A stretch of 64,000 nucleotides of DNA from G963675935 sp963675935 (GTDB taxonomy: Bacteria > Planctomycetota > Planctomycetia > Pirellulales > Thermoguttaceae), in assembly GCA_963675935.2 (NCBI GenBank), contig CAXXPV010000006.1, forward strand, positions 116,162 through 180,161, in the 5' to 3' direction. Each line of letters opens with the position of its first letter. Positions within the stretch are counted from its first letter, which is position 1. A program made the translations under genes and the position numbers. This document shows, piece after piece, positions 62,100-64,000 of the stretch. Below the pieces are notes generated by a model, which worked only from the letters and a program-made list of their open reading frames with translations, made no database searches and had not been told where the DNA came from.

Positions 62100-62471
62100 A
62101 TGGCCATTAGCGAAGCATTACGAGAACGAATCACGGGGATGACGGCCGAATTGCGGCGGGAAATGTGGGGGCCAAACGGTGCGCCGGCCTGGGGAACGAC
62201 GTTTGCCGAGATGGAAGACGAGACCGGGGAAGTCGGCGACGCCATTGCTTGCGTGCTGCTTTCCGAGGCGTTGCAAAAGCAGGCGGAGGCGGCCGGTCAC
62301 GCGGCTGGCAAGTGCAGCGGATGCGGGGAGCCTATACCCCTAGAAGAAATCGCCGGACGGCTTCTCCAAGCCAAACGTGGAGAAGCCGTCTGGCAAGAAT
62401 CCTACGGTCATTGCAAGCGATGCCGCAAGGCTTTTTTTCCCTCACTCCCAAACCTTGGGCATCAGACCTGA
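62100..62471 (+). CDS. ISKra4-like transposase, N-terminal frame
   Basis: The 123-residue frame has an AGGAGG 9 bases before ATG 62100. It codes the zinc-binding N-terminal part: CSGCGEPIPLEEIAGRLL and YGHCKRCRKAFFPSL. It runs off frame after a T7 run at 62432-62438; removing one T would join it to the next frame as RKAFFPHSQTLGIRPDDTV, which reads like the uninterrupted family sequence. Confidence 0.8.
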   Translation: MAISEALRERITGMTAELRREMWGPNGAPAWGTTFAEMEDETGEVGDAIACVLLSEALQKQAEAAGHAAGKCSGCGEPIPLEEIAGRLLQAKRGEAVWQESYGHCKRCRKAFFPSLPNLGHQT

Positions 62472-63690
62472 TGACACGGTTTCTCCGGCAGTGCTCCGCA
62501 AGATGGTTTATGCGGGCAGTCACGCCAGCAGTTTTCAGCAGGCCAGCAAGGACTTGAAAGAAGAAGCCGAGTTGGACATTTCCGATCAACGGATCATGCG
62601 GGCCACCAAGCGGATCGGTCAAGAGCGAGTGGCCCAACGGAAGGCGGAGGAAGCGGCGTGGGAGGCGTTGCCGTTGCCCGAGCAACAAGACAGTCCGCGC
62701 GAGCAAGTTCCGTGCGTGGCGTGCGTTGAAATGGACGGCGGGCGCATCCAGATTCGCAATCGCAACGAAGAATTGTCTCCGAAGAAAGAAGAAGAATCGC
62801 GGAAGGGGCGATTTTGGCGTGAGACGAAAGTGGGCTGCTTGTTGTCGATGACGAGCGAAACCTTCGCGTCCGATCCTTGCCCGGCGATTCCGAAGATTTT
62901 CGTCGATCCGCGTCGAATGGGCAAAATATCTCGTGAAATCAAGGGTTTTTCTGCGGTTGGCGATTCGCCTGCCAAGGAGGAATCGGACAAGCCGTCGGCG
63001 TCTGAAAAGCGTCGAGGTCAGCCGGAGATATTGGTGCGGAGCGTGGTGGCGACGCGCGAGTCCATCGAGGCGTTCGGCAAGCAGTTGGCGTCGGCGGCGT
63101 GGGAGCGCGGCTTCATGGCGGCGAGCCGCAAGGCGTTCGTGGGCGATGGATCGGAAACAAATTGGTCGGTGTGGCGGCGATACTTTTCACATTTCACGCC
63201 GATCGTGGATTTCATCCATGCGTTGTGTTACGTGTTCGCCGGCGCGATGGCCGGCCGCACGATGGAAGAAGCGTGGCCGGAATACTGTCGTTGGGCGCAA
63301 TGGTTGTGGAGCGGTCAGGTGGAGTTGGTGATTGCAGCGTTGCAAGAACGTCAGCGGGCGTTGGGACTGCCAGAGAAAAACGAGGCCGAAGATTCGCCGC
63401 GTAACAAGGTGGCGGATGCGTTGTGTTATCTGGAGAACCAAAGATCGAGGATGCACTATGACGAATATCGCCGGGAAGGGCTTCCGATCACCAGCAGCCA
63501 CATCGAATCGACGATCAAGCAAATCAACCGTCGTGTGAAGGGCACGGAAAAGTTTTGGTCGAGTGGAGGAGCGGATGCGTTGTTGCAACTGACCGCCGAC
63601 TACCTCAGCGACACCCAGCCGCTAACCACCTTTTGGCAGGATCGCCAAACCCAAGCCACCGGCCAACGCCACTACCAGACCGCCGGATAA
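62377..63690 (+). CDS. ISKra4-like transposase, catalytic frame
   Basis: The open frame starts at 62377 but the meaningful part begins near the T7 run (about 62430). It has the DDE residues in CVEMDGGRIQI, AFVGDGSETNW and SHIESTIKQINRRVKGTEKFW, and a helical insert rich in Lys/Glu in between. It moves the element by cut-and-paste or copy mechanisms. There is no ribosome-binding site for this frame, so it is either made by frameshifting at the T-run, or the element was disabled by a one-base slip. Confidence 0.85.
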   Translation: MEKPSGKNPTVIASDAARLFFPHSQTLGIRPDDTVSPAVLRKMVYAGSHASSFQQASKDLKEEAELDISDQRIMRATKRIGQERVAQRKAEEAAWEALPLPEQQDSPREQVPCVACVEMDGGRIQIRNRNEELSPKKEEESRKGRFWRETKVGCLLSMTSETFASDPCPAIPKIFVDPRRMGKISREIKGFSAVGDSPAKEESDKPSASEKRRGQPEILVRSVVATRESIEAFGKQLASAAWERGFMAASRKAFVGDGSETNWSVWRRYFSHFTPIVDFIHALCYVFAGAMAGRTMEEAWPEYCRWAQWLWSGQVELVIAALQERQRALGLPEKNEAEDSPRNKVADALCYLENQRSRMHYDEYRREGLPITSSHIESTIKQINRRVKGTEKFWSSGGADALLQLTADYLSDTQPLTTFWQDRQTQATGQRHYQTAG

Positions 63691-63717
63691 ACAATACGCA
63701 AAGTGCAACTTGCACCC

Positions 63718-63726
63718 GGTGTCCTA
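63718..63726. repeat. Right target-site duplication of the insertion sequence
   Basis: GGTGTCCTA, the direct copy of 61980-61988. Confidence 0.8.
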
Positions 63727-63899
63727 GTTCAGTGTTGCTGATGTACTACCCAGAAGGGACCGTAAAAACAAGAAAATGGCGCATGTATTTTACAAGACAC
63801 CCACCACTAGACGGGGTTCCTGTGTGCCGGTTGTGAGATATACTAATGTAGTATGGTGATTTTCACGGACGATTTTCATGTATTTGCCCAAAGATACCG

Positions 63900-63930
63900 A
63901 CTTGACATATGTCAAGTGCTCTGTTATGAT
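63900..63930 (+). promoter_or_regulatory. Strong sigma-70 promoter with 18-bp palindromic operator
   Basis: TTGACA (63902-63907), a 17-bp spacer and TATGAT (63925-63930) form a near-consensus promoter. The -35 box is inside the perfect palindrome ACTTGACATATGTCAAGT (63900-63917), a typical position for a repressor operator. The regulated gene starts at 63985. Confidence 0.7.
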
Positions 63931-63984
63931 TGAATGGAGTCACTGCCATCGCGTTTTGTGCCGTCGTTGCTCGGAGGTAAGAAG

Positions 63985-64000
63985 ATGCCACCTCTGAGCG
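63985..64000 (+). CDS. Start of a gene cut off by the window end
   Basis: ATG at 63985 has GGAGG at 63973-63977, 7 bases upstream, and a strong promoter 55 bp away. Only MPPLS is visible, so no function can be assigned. Confidence 0.6.

Larger units (their letters stand above)
61989..63717 (+). mobile_element. ISKra4-like insertion sequence, 1,729 bp
   Basis: Perfect 19-bp terminal inverted repeats, GGGTGCAAGTTGCACTTTG (61989-62007) and its complement (63699-63717), flank two overlapping frames that together code a DDE transposase. A 9-bp target duplication GGTGTCCTA surrounds it. Perfect ends and duplication indicate recent arrival. The left TIR also holds an internal TGCAAGTTGCA palindrome. 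Confidence 0.88.

Overview
The window comes from a Planctomycetota genome, most likely of the Pirellulales type. The evidence is: a 7,391-residue secreted protein with the planctomycete N-terminal LEPR-XLL-like motif (here IEQFEERALLS) and HExxHxxGxxH modules; two GroEL paralogs; an FHA/Hanks-kinase/ECF-sigma signalling cluster; a long multi-PDZ site-2 protease; an ISKra4-type insertion sequence; and many families of short palindromic intergenic repeats. No rRNA, tRNA or CRISPR array was seen.

Layout. 0-3.7 kb: end of a truncated gene, a YhcG/DUF1016 nuclease-like gene and a topoisomerase VI A-subunit gene, separated by repeat-rich DNA. 3.75-25.9 kb: one giant gene that fills a third of the window. 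It encodes Asp-box and SBBP beta-propellers, pre-peptidase domains, beta-helix stretches, Ig-like, GEVED and SdrD_B-like repeats, at least eight copies of a 'FEFD' module, three metzincin-like zinc sites and an IdeS/Mac (C66)-like cysteine-peptidase domain. 26-34.3 kb: a homocysteine methyltransferase-family gene, then a protein-folding region. This holds groEL1 with a textbook sigma-54 promoter, groES-groEL2, an unrecognised overlapping gene pair, dnaJ-grpE and an FmdB zinc ribbon. 34.4-45 kb: housekeeping genes, mostly on the minus strand: a zinc-ribbon membrane peptide, a polytopic membrane protein, yacG, queC, divergent queF, a TIM-barrel epimerase, rseP, dxr and gyrA. 45.6-48.7 kb: ferredoxin-nitroreductase, a zinc-ribbon membrane protein, a MntA-HepT toxin-antitoxin pair and a DUF4160/DUF2442 pair. 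48.7-54.9 kb (minus strand): putative anti-sigma factor, ECF sigma factor, membrane protein, Ser/Thr kinase, FHA protein and a coiled-coil protein. 55-62 kb: a CinA-like/nucleotidylyltransferase fusion, a HigA-type regulator with an unrecognised partner, a PPi-type phosphofructokinase, and an amino-sugar-like operon (SIS isomerase, LmbE deacetylase, GATase1-like). 62-63.7 kb: a nearly intact ISKra4-like element with perfect 19-bp inverted repeats and a 9-bp target duplication. The last 16 bases start a new gene behind a strong sigma-70 promoter whose -35 box lies in an 18-bp palindrome.

Common thread. Short palindromic or tandem repeats sit at most operon ends, and related repeats appear to lie inside reading frames (grpE, yacG, rseP, the CinA/nucleotidylyltransferase gene). 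The most unusual objects are the giant multi-peptidase protein, the sigma-54 promoter of groEL1, and the topoisomerase VI A subunit without a B subunit beside it. All assignments come from reading motifs by eye; no database search was run.
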